From contig JAAPAO010000250.1 in the NCBI GenBank assembly GCA_013115145.1, forward strand, positions 1 to 46,945: a stretch of DNA of 46,945 bases, read 5' to 3'. Position 1 is the stretch's first letter. Each line of letters begins with the position of its first letter. Below are positions 1 through 10,695 of the stretch, piece by piece. This stretch comes from Perkinsus chesapeaki. Its lineage: Eukaryota; Perkinsozoa; Perkinsida; Perkinsidae. The notes under the pieces are model-generated. The model did not search any database. It saw only the letters and a program-made list of their open reading frames with translations, and had not been told where the DNA came from. The position numbers and the translations under genes are program-made.

Positions 1-174
1 GCTGGCATAGAACAGCGGTATTGGCGTAGCTGATGGACAAATCTTGAGGGGCGGCGTTGCTTCATGCAGGGTCTCACATAATCATCCCACGGCGGTGAAG
101 CATACTGGGCGGTCTATTACGATGCATTAAGGCACATATCCACAGGGCCACGTCCACACACATTATAACATCGG

Positions 175-1552
175 CTAAATACCGGCGCAATGTTTCAAGC
201 CACGGCACTTGAGTCGGTGACCTTGCTGTATGAACTCATCGGTCCAAGCTTCAGTCATGATGGCATCGAGATGCTCCAAAGTGGCTCCTTGCAAGCCATC
301 CCACAAAGCATCGTAGCTGACAATCACCGTCGGTGTAGGGATTGGGGGCGGTAGACACCTTCGCCGATCTTCCACTTGTAAGGTACCGTCAGATATTTTA
401 TCAGAAGTGACATGACGGAGCTTGGCGAAGTAAGTGCCGAGCGTTGCAGGACCTACGGGGGCTTCCGAGAGGTCAGCAGGTCTGCCATAGCCCCCACCTC
501 GGTGGGTCAGCCCCTCGAGCGCCATCGTGGCTGCTTCTACCACAAACTGCATGTGCTCGCTGATGGCGGCTAAACGTATGCCGCGAATATCTTCCTTGTG
601 CTTTTGAGGAGAGCAATGAGCGTCGGGCTTGGAAGATACAACTCGGAGTAGTCTGTCGGAGAGATACGGCTCACCATCAGAGGACCGTCTCTGGGTAAAG
701 CTTGTGCTGCACTCCAGGCATCGGACCTCTCGAAGGAGATCTGCCCTGGACTGTTGGCCAAAATGATCTGAGGGGACGTGAGGGGCAGCTGGGGAAATCA
801 AAGGCATCACTTCGAGATCGGCCGATGTGAAGGGGAACATCGATGCTTCGGAGGTGTCGGCGTCATTGCCCGGATACTGGATGTAGTGGGACAGTATCTT
901 GGTAACATAATGGCGACCTCGACAACAAAGCCAACCTATCTCACCTACATCTCGCCCGATCCTCTTCAACTCCTCCGCGTGGATATCATCGACCTCTGGA
1001 CTGGACAGAGTCTGACACAGTTGTCTTTGACAGTTGCAGCAATGACATGTGTTTTCCACCCATTTGATGAAGTTATATGTAGCAAACAGTACTCCTGTGA
1101 TGCAATGTGCTGTTGCGTTGTGCCGCAGCGGTGAGGGCGGCGGCGGTGGGGGCAGTTGCATAATACCAGCAATATGCAACTGATACCCAGTCTCCCGTAG
1201 CTCCTCGTTCTCTAAGCGGCGAGGCTTGCACCTTCAAGAATCGATCGATGAGCCCACCTATAGCTTCTATCACCACGCCCCGACTTAGACGGAGAGCGTG
1301 CGACAATTTATCAGAGTCCTCGGGATGGCTTCCAGCGTCTTCCACAATACGAAGGTAACTGCAAGTACAGGTTGGCCAGCGGGCACATTCATAGGCCGAC
1401 TCAGCCCAGGTCAGCTGTTCCTCCAGGCCAGGAAGCCACAGTGTAGAACAATCAAGAGCATCAGGCAGCACCCATCCGATAGCCAAGTGAGTTAGGAATA
1501 GGAAAACATATTGCGAAGAGAGAAAGGGGGGCAGCATAGAGAAGTCTACCAC
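175..1552 (-). CDS. Putative secreted protein, two exons or more, function unknown
   Basis: Two overlapping minus-strand reading frames (1552-1073 and 1179-175) look like one gene joined by an intron. The first frame opens with Met, then a hydrophobic stretch at about residues 14-32 that could be a signal peptide, and carries several Cys residues. The second frame ends at 175 and is rich in charged residues, with scattered Cys and a Pro run near its start. A candidate donor lies near 1180 and acceptors near 1000-1100, but I cannot choose the junction. I do not recognise a domain. The neighbour downstream on the same strand at 1818-2559 is RPC4, with no visible functional link. Confidence 0.45.
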
Positions 1553-1817
1553 TCAACCCATTGGGACTAAACACGCAACTCGATCACTGTGCAAGCCTAA
1601 AAATTCAAAGGCAAGTTAATGGTGACTAGAGAGATCTGAACGCTTGTGGTGTACAAGCCATCATGAAGATGGGAGAGCTTGAGATAGGGAGAGCTCAGAT
1701 CCTACGGCCGGATGCATAGACCGCAGGGCAAGGCCCCCAGTTGAAGAGGCGGTTGGAATAGCCGCATTGTCATGATAATGTACTGTTATGTAATGTACTT
1801 CTACCTAGTAGGTAGGA

Positions 1818-2559
1818 TTAGATCTTAGGGGATACTATCTGATGAGGAGAACAACCGCTGGATAAATAAACAAGATACGGCCGGAGAGTTACCAATTTGT
1901 TCTCAATTTCTCCCAAGAAGATAATCTCTCCCTGAGTCGGCAAGACGCATGCCACTTCCTGCGCAAACTTCGGTTTCTGTCCGAGTGCACACGAATACCT
2001 GCCAAATCCACGTAGACTCGTAGAGCACTAACAAGTGCAGCGGATACTTACTCGATTCCACCGATGAGAAGAGACACTCGACCGCTCTTGTGAACTCGAA
2101 GACTGCCGATTTTACCGTCGGGGACTTCGTTGAAGGTCGCAACCTCCGAGGCGGAACTGGAGATAGCTGAAATAGAGCAAACGGATATTGTATTGGGTTG
2201 CAGAGATGCAAAAGCATTTATGGATTATGGCCGAGCGCCATTTCATTCAACCACACGCTGGAATGGTCTAGTTGGTTATGACGACTGCCTAACACGCAGT
2301 AGGTCCCGAGTTCGATTCTCGGTTCCAGTATTTTTACGATATCTCACAACATCTGTCTCACCTTTATCCTTGCTTTTCTCGGCCTCCTCGTCATCCATTA
2401 TAACTCTAGGGAATGTGGTGGGCAGTTGCACCTACGAAATCTGCAATGAAGGCAACGGGTAGGACGGTGAATAAGAAAGCCCTGCCGGAGCCAATATCGC
2501 ACCACGAAGAATTGATCCTCTTTCACAGCGCTTCCTTCTTCTTCTGCTTGGGAAGTCAT
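1818..2559 (-). CDS. POLR3D: DNA-directed RNA polymerase III subunit RPC4 (C-terminal part)
   Basis: RPC4 (Rpc53) is a Pol III subunit in the TFIIF-like heterodimer and acts in the nucleus in tRNA and 5S synthesis. Exons that splice in phase: 2559-2506, 2431-2362, 2166-2052, 1998-1818. In order they give an acidic start, a VQLP motif, a D/E/K-rich linker, then the family signature PDGKIGSLRVHKSGR, and finally FAQEVACVLP with IFLGEI. This matches the conserved C-terminal RPC4 domain. The Met at 2559 gives 139 residues, shorter than usual for RPC4, and open frames at about 2844-2937 and 2990-3080 look like further N-terminal exons (KEEKRKRIGPLLERPLDD). The last 25 residues after LGEI may be partly artefactual. 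A tRNA-Val lies antisense in the 2167-2361 intron. Confidence 0.8.
2257..2330 (+). tRNA. tRNA-Val (AAC)
   Basis: A full cloverleaf is visible. The acceptor 7-mer GCTGGAA pairs with TTCCAGT (one G-T), the anticodon stem is ACTGC/GCAGT with loop CTAACAC, and the T stem is CCGAG/CTCGG around TTCGATT. The anticodon AAC reads Val. There is no intron and CCA is not encoded. A T run follows at once (TATTTTT), as expected of a Pol III terminator. It lies antisense inside the 195-nt intron of the RPC4 gene. Confidence 0.93.
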
Positions 2560-3138
2560 CTTGCGGTTCAAAAAAAGATGAGACGCACCACTTGATCTGA
2601 GATGACCAGATGCCTGCGTATCAAGGCTGCATTGCTAACTCCTGCTCTACGGTGGCAGCCGCTGCCTCAAGAAGGACTGGCCTTTTGCCCTTCGGTCTGT
2701 CGGTGGCGTGGGATGTCTCGGCACTGTAGCCGCTTGCTTGTAGTATATCAGGGGAAATGCGGAGGGTTGAGTAGTAGGGCACTGATAGAGGGGGGTATCT
2801 GAAGAGCAGTTGTGAAACCAGTGTGACGGGAATCACGACCTACTCCTGGATGTCATCAACAGCCGTGCCAAAGGCAACGTCATCGAGGGGCCTTTCTAGG
2901 AGAGGCCCAATACGCTTACGCTTCTCTTCTTTGAACTAAGTGTTATAACAATACGGAATGTCTAGTCGAGAACCGGATTACAGGGAAATCATCCTGGAGG
3001 ACATCCTTAGCTAAGCGCAGACCAGGAGCCGAAATTGACCGGCTTGAGGAGGAGACCGCTGTTACGCCTGAGCGAGAAACAGTGACATTTGGGAACCATT
3101 AAACAACACAGGTTGATATCCTAGACGACAGAAAAGGC
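2560..3138 (-). other. Probable RPC4 N-terminal exons, not resolved
   Basis: No complete gene is placed here. On the minus strand the segments near 2844-2937 and 2990-3080 read as charged, coding-like peptide, as does 2640-2740. They sit directly upstream of the RPC4 exons and before the stop of the next minus-strand gene at 3139. I infer that they are upstream exons of RPC4, but I could not fix the splice sites. Confidence 0.35.
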
Positions 3139-5440
3139 TCATACAAGCTGATGACGAAAGACCATCCGTTCCTCACATTGACTGATTTGTACATTTAAAA
3201 AGAAGCGCCCGATGTGGATGGGTCCAAGCTCAGCACCAAACACTGCCTTACGTGTGTTGCCTTTCATCTTATCCTTCCGCTTTCTCTCAGCAGACTCCTT
3301 CATAGCATTCATCAGTATCACTTTAACACTGGTCGGCATCGGTTCCTCACCTTCGTCTCTTCTTGCCGCTGCCATCTCCCTAGCGACCTTCCCGATGGCC
3401 TTCGCCAGCATCGGTTCGTCACTTCCAACAGTGCGAGCATCAGGGCGCTTTGGAGCGAATTTAGACGAGGATAGCCCACTCGACTTGGGGCGGAAAGGTG
3501 ACCTGTGCAGGACAATTGAGCGATCGCCCTCTGAGGTCCTACTCGTTTCCACCGAACATTGAACGTGTCGACTCCCTTTTAAACGAAGCCAGCCTCTCTA
3601 CTGGTAGTATCGGACGCACTCTAACCTGACAGCCATCACCTAGTCCTTATTAGAATTAACGGTATTCCTACAGGCCCATGACGCGGACGCTGGTCCTGTG
3701 CAGGTGCCTCAATTTTTACCGATTTCCTCGTCGAGCTGGAGGAGGATATGGGTTCATTCGGCTCTGCAAACTTCCTAAGCCTTCGCTGCTTTGCAGGGCT
3801 CCCTCCCGGTTTGAGTGAAGATGACATGTCCAACCGAGTAGAGGACTAGTGAGAAGATGGAAGAGGTTTTCCTGGTCTTTGATGGTTAATAACGCAAACA
3901 AGTCGAATTTACCGATATCGTAACATCATATTCGTCATTGAAAGTAATGGTGATATGCAACATGAAATCCCTTTGGGAATGAATGCTTCCGTCGGCCTCA
4001 ACTCAGCTGGCGTCTCAACTCGCTGCTGCTCTATACAAAGAGGCTGTCAGCTGTAGTTCCTGAACAAACACGGCGACTTGAGGAATGCTACTAATATAGC
4101 AGCTCCGATGTAGTCTAGCTGGTTAGGATATCTGGCTTTCACCCAGACGACCCGGGTTCGAGTCCCGGCATCGGAAGTATTTTCATCACGCTCAATTTAA
4201 GTCCCGATTCAGTATAACCTCTATTCTTACCTTGAGTCGTCTATTCTTTTCGGCTTCCAATTGCTTCCTCTCGAACTCCATTGCAACTGATCTCTCCCAG
4301 GACCTAAAGCATCCGCCATGTTACGATAAGCTCCAATACTGCATAATATTCAGCTATTAATATCTCTACTCGCTACCTTTCACTTCGCTCTTTCATCGCA
4401 TCTTCCATTTCCTTGACCTTCAACAACTGTTTTATCTCCGCACGGTCCTCTCGCTGGTCAGCCCTAAGTGCTTCATCAGCCAAAGCCTAACACCAGCTCC
4501 AATTCAAACCAAAGCCAGTGCCGAGCCCACTCCCCACTCGTTCTCTTTCGGCGATTTCCCTTTGAATTGCCTTCTCTCGTCGCTCGTCATAACTTTTAGC
4601 ATGTTGTTCTAGCTCAGCTTTCTTGGCACGCATCTTCCTCTCACGCTTGAATCTCACCGACTCCAAGTTTTCCTGGGAAGTAAAAGATCGACAATAATAC
4701 TGTGTCACGTCGATAAGTGTATAAGACGTTCAACAAACGTTAGCTTCAAAAACTGAGTTGTAATCGAAGCTAAGCGTAGTATCGGAGACTTGATGACACA
4801 GCCAACCTCACCTTGAGCTCCCGGTCTTGTATCGATTTCCTATATGCTTCGATGCCCTCTCGCAGTTTAGTCTCGTGTTTCCTTCGCCATTCTGTAAGGT
4901 CCTTCTGGGCCTCATGTTCGATCCTCTTCTTGCTCAACTGCACACTAGACTCAATATCATCGCCCCTTCAACACGGCCGCACCTTCTCCTCCCTCCTCAT
5001 GTTCCACAGTATACGACTCTCCAGCGCCTTCAACTCCCGAATCTCCCGCCCTGAGCAATTCCCAGTCGTAACAGATAAAAATCTACAATCCCCGCGGGAG
5101 GCATACGTGTCTCCTCGAGAGTTCGCCGCCAGTTGTCCTCTTCTTTGCCGCGTATTTGACCCCTTGCCGAGAGCCTCACTGTCGAGCCTGGCGAAGCCAT
5201 GCGATCTTCAACAGAAGATTCACAGCGTTCCTTACTCCTCGCCGATAAAGGCCGACTGCTCCTAGGCGCCGAAGAAGCCCCAGAAGGTCGAGCCTTCCCC
5301 GGTAAGCTCAACCTTAAGGATGCAGCGGAGGCTGAGATACGGCGTGTCTGTGTGGATAAGGTGATGTATGCCTCACCTGTTGCCTTGGGAGCGGAGGAGG
5401 CAGTTCTGATTGCTGGTGACAGCGATCTTGCGCCAACCAC
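3139..5440 (-). CDS. Coiled-coil protein, 8 exons, 476 aa, function unknown
   Basis: Exons, all in phase: 5440-5107, 5050-4983, 4937-4812, 4672-4538, 4486-4377, 4303-4231, 3845-3720, 3597-3139. The N-terminal 110 residues are Ser/Ala/Arg-rich and probably disordered. Residues about 110-280 form a highly charged coiled coil, with runs such as KKRIEHEAQKDLTEWRRKHE and RREKAIQREIAERER. The C-terminal third is basic, with another short helix around KAIGKVAREMAAARRDEG. Five of the seven introns are 42-139 nt; the exception is the 385-nt intron 6, which hosts tRNA-Glu on the other strand. No signal peptide or membrane segment is seen. The composition suggests a cytoskeletal or centrosomal protein, but that is inference only. 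Confidence 0.75.
4104..4176 (+). tRNA. tRNA-Glu (TTC)
   Basis: The cloverleaf has acceptor TCCGATG/CATCGGA, anticodon stem TCTGG/CCAGA with loop CTTTCAC (anticodon TTC, Glu), and a T arm CCGGG TTCGAGT CCCGG. CCA is not encoded. It is antisense to the coiled-coil gene, inside its 3846-4230 intron. Confidence 0.95.
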
Positions 5441-5713
5441 CTTCGGCCGAGAGCCTACAAGATTTAATGTGATGGGGAATACAGATCTCCAAATACTTTC
5501 TTTTTTCGCTTCCTTAACGGACGAGCTCGGTGTAGGGGGATACGCAGCTGAGAAGTATCGATGAGGAAACCACGAGTCTTTTAGTAGACCCTACAAGCCT
5601 TGGCAGACTTCAGCGAAGTCTCAGTACTCTTGCTGACGCCTTCAGACGATAGTGCTCCCTTGGTTGAGCCCGACCTGAACAAGTCCTACTAACCGACCGT
5701 GCCTATGCGCACT

Positions 5714-7364
5714 CTACCCCTGTGGACGGCCCTGAGCCACTGGCTTTGCTTTAGCACTGCCGGGTGTAGCCATCTGCTGCCGATCGCTAGGAGGAGGTGA
5801 ACGTCTCGATAGGGGAGTGAACCCTGTGAGCCGCCACAAGGTACCACAGACCATCGAGGGTTCGAGCTCACCGGAGGCCGCCTTCTTGGTGTGTTTATGA
5901 GTCTTTGCAGGGGAAGCAGGTGGTGCTGTATCCCTAGTTGTGGAGGAGGAGGAGACCTTCCTCTGTCCCGGAATGCCAAGGACCGTACTTGTTATTCGGA
6001 CAGAGGCCGCTGAAGCAGGAAGTAATATCGCACCGCTGACGAGTAAATTCACCAAAGACAATTCACGAAAATTGAATTCGTTCTCATGTTCTAATACAAA
6101 CGACAGAAATTCAAGTAGATTGTGAATCTCCGCGAGTTCTCTATCAAACGAGACCAATATTTCACTGTGTCATTTTGTATACGGTGTTTCCCACCGAATC
6201 ACTGCTTACGTTGGAGCTTCTCTGTTCCCGGCTTAGTCTGTCTTCGGCCACGAGATGACGCTGAAGGGCTCGAGAAAGGCTGGGAAGCAAGGAAATGCTC
6301 AACAGGTAGGGTTCTCGTCACGTCACCTTAGAACAGCCCGCTCGTTTGTCCCCACTAGCGAGGCAATAACCCACAACATGGCTCAGCCAACGGGCCAGTG
6401 CCTTACTAGCAACAAAGGTACCAGAAACAATCTAAAAACAAGGTTCACCCTAGAAGACAAGGGAACTCCTAACCTCGTTTTGAAAGGGTGCTGTATCGAC
6501 CAGAGCCGCCAATAAGCGGACTGTCTTGTCTGACACCTTGTCCTTATCAAAGAAAACCAATTTCTGTAGTAGGCTACTCGCACTGGTGGTAGCAAACACA
6601 TGCTCACGGGCAGCCTTCCAGTACTCTTGTGGCGCTGATGAGAACCAAGTCGGTGCATTTAACGGAAGCTTCTCACCGTCCGAGCTCCCAACAATACCAC
6701 CAGTGCTGCTCCTCCTCTTGGGTTTGATGCCCAATGCCAGACAGATGCCTCGAGCTACTGACAAAACCCCTTCTGGTGGCGATGGAAGGTTGCGCAGTTC
6801 GGCAAAATCGCCTGAACAGGAGTCTCTTCGCTCCGCTGCTGCCCGTTAATTTCTCACGCCTTGTCAGAGTGCTGAGTGCGGCCATGGCTTCTTCGACGGT
6901 AACATACTTACCCATCTGCTCCCTCGTTTCATCTCGCTCCTAGGAGAACAGAAAATGGCACAACTCGCCTTGGTCCCCGGTTCCATCCCGGCAGCGGGCA
7001 TTTTTCCAACCAGACCCACCTCTTGGATCTTATCCTTCTGGAAGTCCCCAACCGGATGCTGCTCCGGTACATAAGAGTTGATAATTGACCCAAGCGAGCT
7101 AAGTAGGGATAATACAGCTAGAGGTGTCAGAATGAATCGGCACTACTTTCTATCGAGGACTGGGCTCAATGTCTGTATGAACTGAGGCGAATCCGGGACG
7201 TCAACTGCCTCAGTTGTCGCTGCAATGTGTTCTGCTGACTGCTGCATTAGTATGCGTAATTGCGACTGCAGTGAGCCGGATTTGTATTGGGTAACACGAT
7301 ACGAGGAGACACAGTCACACATTGACGGGATAATGTTCAACAACAATGGCATGCTATCGCCCAT
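5714..7364 (-). CDS. Free-standing dynein heavy chain stalk-tip (microtubule-binding) domain protein, 395 aa
   Basis: Seven in-phase exons: 7364-7147, 7098-7020, 6939-6858, 6811-6474, 6431-6327, 6279-6210, 6009-5714. Residues about 1-100 are helical and could be the first stalk helix. Residues about 105-250 match the dynein stalk tip: ALSTLTRRDFAELRNLPSPP with the conserved double proline, then ARGICLALGIKPKR, EYWKAAREHV, LLQKLVFFDKDKVSDK, and finally ASKALARWLSHVV, which leads into the second stalk helix. The last 120 residues are Ser/Pro/Lys-rich and disordered. No AAA motor, linker or tail is present, and there is no room for one: the flanking DNA holds other genes. In dynein this domain grips microtubules; here it would be a motorless binder. 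The gene starts 6 bases after the EFCAB10-like stop codon. Confidence 0.8.
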
Positions 7365-7370
7365 CGGCCC

Positions 7371-7890
7371 TTATCCGGACACCGCGATCTCACTAGCCTG
7401 ATTGATGACGACAGGAATCGGGGCTCCTCACGAAGACGGCGGATGGGCTACCTTGAGCCCGAGGGCTTGCCTAGCCAAATCGAGGAAAGTATCGATGTCC
7501 ACTTTGATAGGTATCTCAAGTGCCTCTGCTGATTCCCCTATAGCAAAGGTGCCATCTATTAGCTCCTCTTGCCTTGCTGAACATGCCAGAGCCTTCAAAG
7601 CTGAACGACACTGAGGAAAGACCGGAGTAAATATACAAGAGACAATCAGCAGCCAACCAACTTGTTCCCGCGTGATGGTGCCTTGCTTGAGAAGGTCAGC
7701 CATATGGAAGACAGATTCGATCTCCTTCATATCGAATAGTCCTCCAGCTTCAGCTCCTTCATTAATTCTACGGTCTAGTTGCTGTGCCATGAATGCCATA
7801 ACTCCCTCCCTGCCACCCTCCGGTTTATGGAAGGCTACTGAGGCTAGGAGGTCGTTGAGGAGTTCTGGGATACGATGTTTGGCAAGATAC
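7371..7890 (-). CDS. EFCAB10-like protein (RIIa/DPY30-type docking domain plus EF-hand-like tail), first exon not found
   Basis: Exons 7890-7662, 7610-7452 and 7397-7371 splice in phase and give about 137 residues, the usual length of EFCAB10. The start, YLAKHRIPELLNDLLASVAF, is the family's dimerisation-and-docking helix pair, followed by FMAQQLDRRI. The second half (FDMKEIESVFHMADLL, then ITREQCRSALKAL) is the EF-hand-like region; its loops lack the usual acidic ligands. An initiating exon upstream of 7890 is required (phase 2 acceptor) and I could not place it. Such docking domains hold amphipathic helices of axonemal or kinase-anchoring partners (family knowledge). Adjacency to the dynein stalk protein hints at a joint ciliary role. 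A spliced read-through into that gene is also phase-compatible. Confidence 0.75.
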
Positions 7891-8920
7891 CTACCGCAAG
7901 GGGGTTATAGTATATTATTGGTACGACGGTCGTCGATTGAACCGTGTCGTAGATTGTTTATGATTTTCTGACACATGTAGACTATCGATGATACACGAAA
8001 GCATCCCAGAATGGATTCCTCACCACTACGAAGACATCCCTGCCAGACGCTCTCGCAGTAGTTTGTCTTGAACAAATTCAAGAATTTCACCTCCTACAGT
8101 GAAATACCCTGATTGTCCCCATCAATCACTACTCCAATCGTAGGACCCAACGAGATACTACCATCGCGTAACTTATACTTTATCTGTTAGGCACCGATCT
8201 GGTGCGGTGAACTCAGGGTGTAGCAAGCAGGGTAGTCTGTTGTGATGATCTACTACGTTATTATTATAGCTCCTACTAGCTACATACTAGCTCTCAGAGC
8301 TGAGCTCTGGGTATAGTCGATTAAAGCCAGTTCGTCATGTATATAGGTTCTATGGCGTCTAACGATGTACACTCTTCTAGCTTGACCGGTAGTGGTATAT
8401 ATAAAACCCGTGTTGGATGTAGCAGTATTAGCCAGCTGTAGCCGAACGTAAACTGCATTATACTGACACATTCGCGAAGAATAGAATGTCCGCACAAGAT
8501 CTAATCGCCATATCCTATATAAGTTAGGGCATGTACGGTAGTGAGGGGCATTCTAAAACCTCGTTGACAGCTGTTAGGCGACTATAACTACTCAAGGACT
8601 TGGGTGAAAAAACGGAGGTTCGGGAGGTTGAGCAGGAATCCTGTTGCAAGTGACCAGTAAGAACTGGCTTATGAATAGCCAGTCTCTCAGTTAGAGTCCA
8701 CTATGATAAGAAGTTGGAGTAACCACATGGAAGTAACCGCATTGCAAGTGGCCCTGAACGTTTGGCTATGGGAACGCTCTATTCATGTAGCTATATGAAA
8801 GTAGGGCCACTACCACCACCACTCTAATGCAATAGTGCAACACCGACCATTGGTATTAGAAGCAATGAGCTACAGCAGTTAGACAGACACTGTTATAGAA
8901 CAGTATAAACTTCAAAGTCC
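7891..8920. other. No gene resolved; should hold the first EFCAB10-like exon
   Basis: I see only short reading frames. A first exon for the EFCAB10-like gene must lie here on the minus strand. The remainder is AT-rich, with short imperfect repeats and no recognisable domain. Confidence 0.4.
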
Positions 8921-9130
8921 ATTCAATACTTACTCTCGACATTCCATGAATTCCGGGTTCTTTTCGAGGTCAGTCTTCGATAGATAGATCTCTTGGGACA
9001 TTATTAAGGTAAATGTGAAACTATAACATCAATCAATTTGCAAATAACTCAATTTCATAATGATGGAAGGCAATAATCACATAAACGCATAAAAAGTATA
9101 AGTCAACTTCATCATCAACAATATTATATA
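8921..9130. repeat. Dispersed direct repeat, copy A (about 210 bp)
   Basis: The stretch from ATTCAATACTTACTCTCGAC to AACAATATTATATA recurs at 13260-13468 in the same orientation with roughly 95 percent identity by eye. It has no coding frame. In copy A an extra stretch of about 95 bp separates its end from the motif TAAATCAGTCAG, which follows directly in copy B. I see no terminal inverted repeats, so the class is unknown. Confidence 0.85.
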
Positions 9131-9379
9131 CAACGGTACATGGTAGTAGCGCATGATACCAAATACATGATATTTAAATTTTAAGATCGAAAAAACCGTA
9201 GTTGATAAGAATTTAGCGCGCAGTGTATAAATCAGTCAGCCACCTCTCACGACTTGAGTCTGCGCTGTTGATTATTCTTCAACAAGCCTAAATCGAGGAG
9301 CAGATGGGACTTCATGGACATAGCGTACTCCGTAGAGGTAGAGTACTACGATAGTACAGTAAGCTAAAAAGTGTCTGCA

Positions 9380-9681
9380 GGGTGTCCCGGAAAATGTGTT
9401 ATTTGAAATAACTTTTTTGTTTGGGCGAATATTTCGATATTTCGGCGCCTTCTGAATCTGACCTCTTCCATTGAAGCTGTTTTTTGGGGAATTATGAAAT
9501 GTAAATCTCTCGCCAACCCCATCAAATATCATCATGGCCCATGATGATATTTGATGGGGCCCATGATTCATGGGTCTTACACCGATAGAAAGCCACCCTT
9601 AAGAGCTTTCGAAAGTCGCGCGTGTCGTTGAGAGATTCGCCCTCCTGAGAAAGTTATTCAGAAAAGCACATTTTTTTGTAG
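9380..9681. mobile_element. Fold-back (MITE-like) element
   Basis: The left arm begins GGGTGTCCCGGAAAATGTG and continues to a GGGCGAAT block. The right end, read on the other strand, begins AAAATGTGCTTTTCTGAATA and also reaches GGGCGAAT, so about 65 bp at the two ends are inverted repeats at roughly 70 percent identity. The centre is a perfect 43-bp palindrome, so nearly the whole element could fold on itself. The left terminus GGGTGTCCC resembles ends of some Tc1/mariner-derived elements (family knowledge); the right terminus has lost it. No transposase is present. Confidence 0.5.
9517..9559. repeat. Perfect 43-bp palindrome (21-bp arms, 1-base spacer)
   Basis: The left arm CCCCATCAAATATCATCATG plus G is matched exactly by its reverse complement after a single C at 9538. 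A second 15-bp palindrome, CCCATGATTCATGGG, follows at 9560-9574. It sits at the centre of the fold-back element. Confidence 0.95.
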
Positions 9682-9689
9682 TAAGCTGA

Positions 9690-10695
9690 TGTAGTATCGT
9701 AATGATACTCTCCTTGCTCGCCATCGCGAAAAACGAGCGGGTAAGCGGGAGCATTTTGCTCCATACCTCTAAAGAAGAGTCTCCATTAGTAAGACGTCAC
9801 GAGTATACATTAGTAGCTTGAATCAATGGAGATTTTTCCAGAGTCAACGGTGTCGTATGAAGGTAGAGCCGATAAGGAGTAACAGCATGAAGCTCAAGAT
9901 ATGGGATGTTAGGTAGGTTGGATACAATAATTGTATTGAGAAATATTCTCATATGTCCCTGTGGGATAAACCGTGCTGTGTCGTCCGTGCAACGTCTTGG
10001 CGAACAACTTTGAGCTTCTAAGGTTCCTAATGAAGCTGGCTAGGGTGGTTCATGTTGCGTTTAACTCCAGGTTCGTTCAAGTCTTCTACATTTTGCATAA
10101 ATGTCACTCCACTGGAATATTCTTCATCTGCTCCTGCGGGATGCGTCTCCATCACCCGCGGCAAAGTTTATTCTGTCGGCACTAAAGTAGAACTACTCGG
10201 CTTGATCGCCTCCACAGTTACTCAACTGGGTCTGAAAACTCGCTCTTCAAACCTGTAGTGTTTTTCAGAATGAACGAACACATATGGCTCGATAATACCG
10301 CAAGATCAGAGAAGCCTACGAGGAGGACAGGGTGTTCGGCGGCGCTTGGATGGCGCATACCGTTTTCCGGCCTCAAATCTCCAGGCCTTCGGCTCTCACC
10401 AAAGACAACCGATTCAGGCTGAATCATTCAGCTAGAGTTTTCGAGCCCTTGAAAAATCCGCTGCGCGCGTCCGGCGCTAGTAGTGTCACGCTACATAGAG
10501 ATATCATATTGTGCGTTGTGAGTCCACTACGACTATGTCGCACGCGTACGAAACGGGCTTCGATTGCATTCTTCCAGCTAACGGACAATCAGCGCATAAG
10601 CTGATTGTGTGATGGTGTGTCTCAGTACGACTATATGGTATAGTCTGTATCCTCTTATTGTAAGAGTCTTATACCAGGATTTTCCAACTTCTACG
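9690..10695. other. No gene resolved
   Basis: Only short frames appear, and none shows a domain or a convincing splice model. The last 100 bases upstream of 10696 probably hold the 5' leader of the secreted protein gene. Confidence 0.4.

Noticed and set aside
5030-5564. Plus-strand frames at 4813-5265 and 5199-5564
   Set aside because: They are antisense to well-phased coiled-coil exons on the minus strand.
6970-7015. Sequence resembling a tRNA 3' half (CCCCGGTTCCATCCCGGCAGCGGGCA)
   Set aside because: T-loop lacks TTCGA and no 5' half or acceptor partner is found; lies in an intron of the dynein-stalk gene.
9272-9571. 99-codon minus-strand open frame
   Set aside because: It runs through the fold-back element and its palindrome; peptide has no protein-like pattern.
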